64,000 nt of DNA from Rhizobium terrae (lineage in GTDB: Bacteria > Pseudomonadota > Alphaproteobacteria > Rhizobiales > Rhizobiaceae): positions 611,515-675,514 of the forward strand of contig NZ_QJKM01000001.1 of NCBI RefSeq assembly GCF_003425685.1, in the 5' to 3' direction. The translations under genes were made by a program, and so were the position numbers. A model generated the notes under the pieces. It worked only from the letters and a program-made list of their open reading frames with translations. It was not told where the DNA came from and searched no databases. This document shows, in pieces, positions 63,273 to 64,000 of the stretch; within the stretch, counting starts at the first letter, position 1, and the number at the start of each line of letters is the position of its first letter.

Positions 63273-64000
63273 GTGAGCCAGATCATCTTCATTCCCGCCG
63301 AGCGCGGCTCGGGCGAACCTCGCGTTTCTGCTTCGCCCGAGACTGTCAAGCGGCTGACGGCACTCGGCTTTTCGGTTGTGGTGGAAAGCGGCGCCGGCCT
63401 GGCGTCCGGCATTCCCGACAGCGATTTCGAAGCGGCCGGCGCGAAGATCGGCACGGTTGCCGATGCCGGGTCCGGTGACGTCATCTTCAGGGTCAATCGG
63501 CCGACCGCCGCCGAGATCGCCGCCTACCGGTCCGGTGCCGTCGTCTTCGCCGTGATGGACCCTTACGGCAACGATGCCGCCTTGGCGGAGATGGCCAAGG
63601 CTGGCGTAACCGCCTTCGCCATGGAACTGATGCCGCGCATCACCCGCGCCCAGTCGATGGACGTGCTGTCCTCCCAGGCGAACCTTGCGGGCTACCGCGC
63701 GGTGATCGACGCTTCCCACGAATACGGCCGCGCCATGCCGATGATGATGACCGCTGCCGGTACGGTTCCGGCCGCCAAGGTCTTCGTCATGGGCGCCGGC
63801 GTCGCCGGCCTGCAGGCGATCGCAACGGCCCGCCGTCTCGGCGCGGTGGTCACCGCAACCGATGTCCGCCCCGCCGCCAAGGAACAGGTCGCCTCGCTCG
63901 GCGCCAAGTTCATCGCCGTCGAGGACGACGAGTTCAAGGCCGCCGAAACCGCCGCCGGCTACGCCAAGCCGATGTCGGAGGCCTACCAGGCGAAGCAGGC
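63273..64000 (+). CDS. pntA: NAD(P) transhydrogenase alpha subunit (PntAA type), partial
   Basis: Runs off the window; about 242 residues are visible. GTG 63273 starts SQIIFIPAERGSGEPRVSAS, typical of proton-translocating transhydrogenase and alanine dehydrogenase N-terminal domains. PETVKRLTALGFSVVVESGA follows, then SSQANLAGYRAVIDAS and the NAD-binding motif VFVMGAGVAGLQAIATARRLGA with VTATDVRP. The enzyme couples hydride transfer between NADH and NADP+ to proton movement, supplying NADPH. It is a core housekeeping gene that marks the right limit of the accessory region. Confidence 0.9.
   Translation, partial: MSQIIFIPAERGSGEPRVSASPETVKRLTALGFSVVVESGAGLASGIPDSDFEAAGAKIGTVADAGSGDVIFRVNRPTAAEIAAYRSGAVVFAVMDPYGNDAALAEMAKAGVTAFAMELMPRITRAQSMDVLSSQANLAGYRAVIDASHEYGRAMPMMMTAAGTVPAAKVFVMGAGVAGLQAIATARRLGAVVTATDVRPAAKEQVASLGAKFIAVEDDEFKAAETAAGYAKPMSEAYQAKQ

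Noticed and set aside
1..64000. tRNA, rRNA, replication origin or CRISPR array
   Set aside because: None was recognised on either strand by reading; short RNA genes could still be missed without a covariance search.

Overview
The window reads as a high-GC alphaproteobacterial chromosome or large replicon, most likely Rhizobiales (Rhizobium/Agrobacterium/Ensifer/Shinella type). This rests on the ExoF-like export protein, the rhizobial-style type I secretion operon, the PntAA-type transhydrogenase alpha subunit at the right edge, and relics of integrases of the kind common in rhizobia. The genus is an inference. No rRNA, tRNA or CRISPR array was seen.

Layout. (1) 20-8889: a LuxR-type regulator facing away from a type I secretion operon. 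The operon encodes a Gln/Asn/Gly-rich secreted protein, a second repetitive cargo, an ABC exporter and an HlyD-type adaptor, with a strong hairpin after the first gene. (2) 9248-33259: a mosaic exopolysaccharide (EPS) locus on both strands. It holds eight glycosyltransferases, a priming polyprenyl-phosphate sugar transferase, a Wzy-like polymerase/ligase, a GumC/Wzz-like co-polymerase with a degenerate tyrosine-kinase-like partner, an ExoF/Wza-type export protein, a secreted glycosidase-like protein, an acetyltransferase, a GMC oxidoreductase, and a tightly overlapped trio of acyl-CoA ligase, acyl carrier protein and PLP-dependent decarboxylase. (3) 33265-45400: a phosphopantetheinyl transferase, a 1537-aa NRPS (formyltransferase-like domain, adenylation domain carrying an inserted luciferase-like monooxygenase, PCP) and a divergent 2186-aa PKS (KS-AT-KR-DH-ACP-TE). 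(4) 45444-49547: a Wzx-like flippase, a ninth glycosyltransferase and a second LuxR-type regulator, closing the EPS region. (5) 49610-55040: a graveyard of mobile and accessory DNA, with an IS3 fragment, two broken integrases, a broken vapC, a clipped DUF305-like gene, an intact LysR gene and a frameshifted iron-dependent alcohol dehydrogenase. (6) 55198-56934: a Tat-exported flavoprotein. (7) 57329-62754: a type II secretion/pseudopilus operon lacking gspD, gspE and gspK, with what looks like a deletion scar. (8) 62905-63103: a dehydratase relic, then pntA running off the right edge.

How it may work together. The polymerisation and export genes form a Wzx/Wzy-type EPS system. The PKS/NRPS pair, its activating enzyme and the ligase-ACP-decarboxylase trio lie inside the EPS locus, between its sugar genes and its flippase. 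The main hypothesis is therefore that a small polyketide-peptide or amino-acyl group is made here and attached to the polysaccharide or co-produced with it. Two degenerate-receiver LuxR regulators bracket the locus, and a loosely conserved CCTTARGGTA-like element recurs in its promoter regions. The secreted proteins at the left end could be matrix proteins that accompany the polysaccharide. These functional links are inference from gene content and position.
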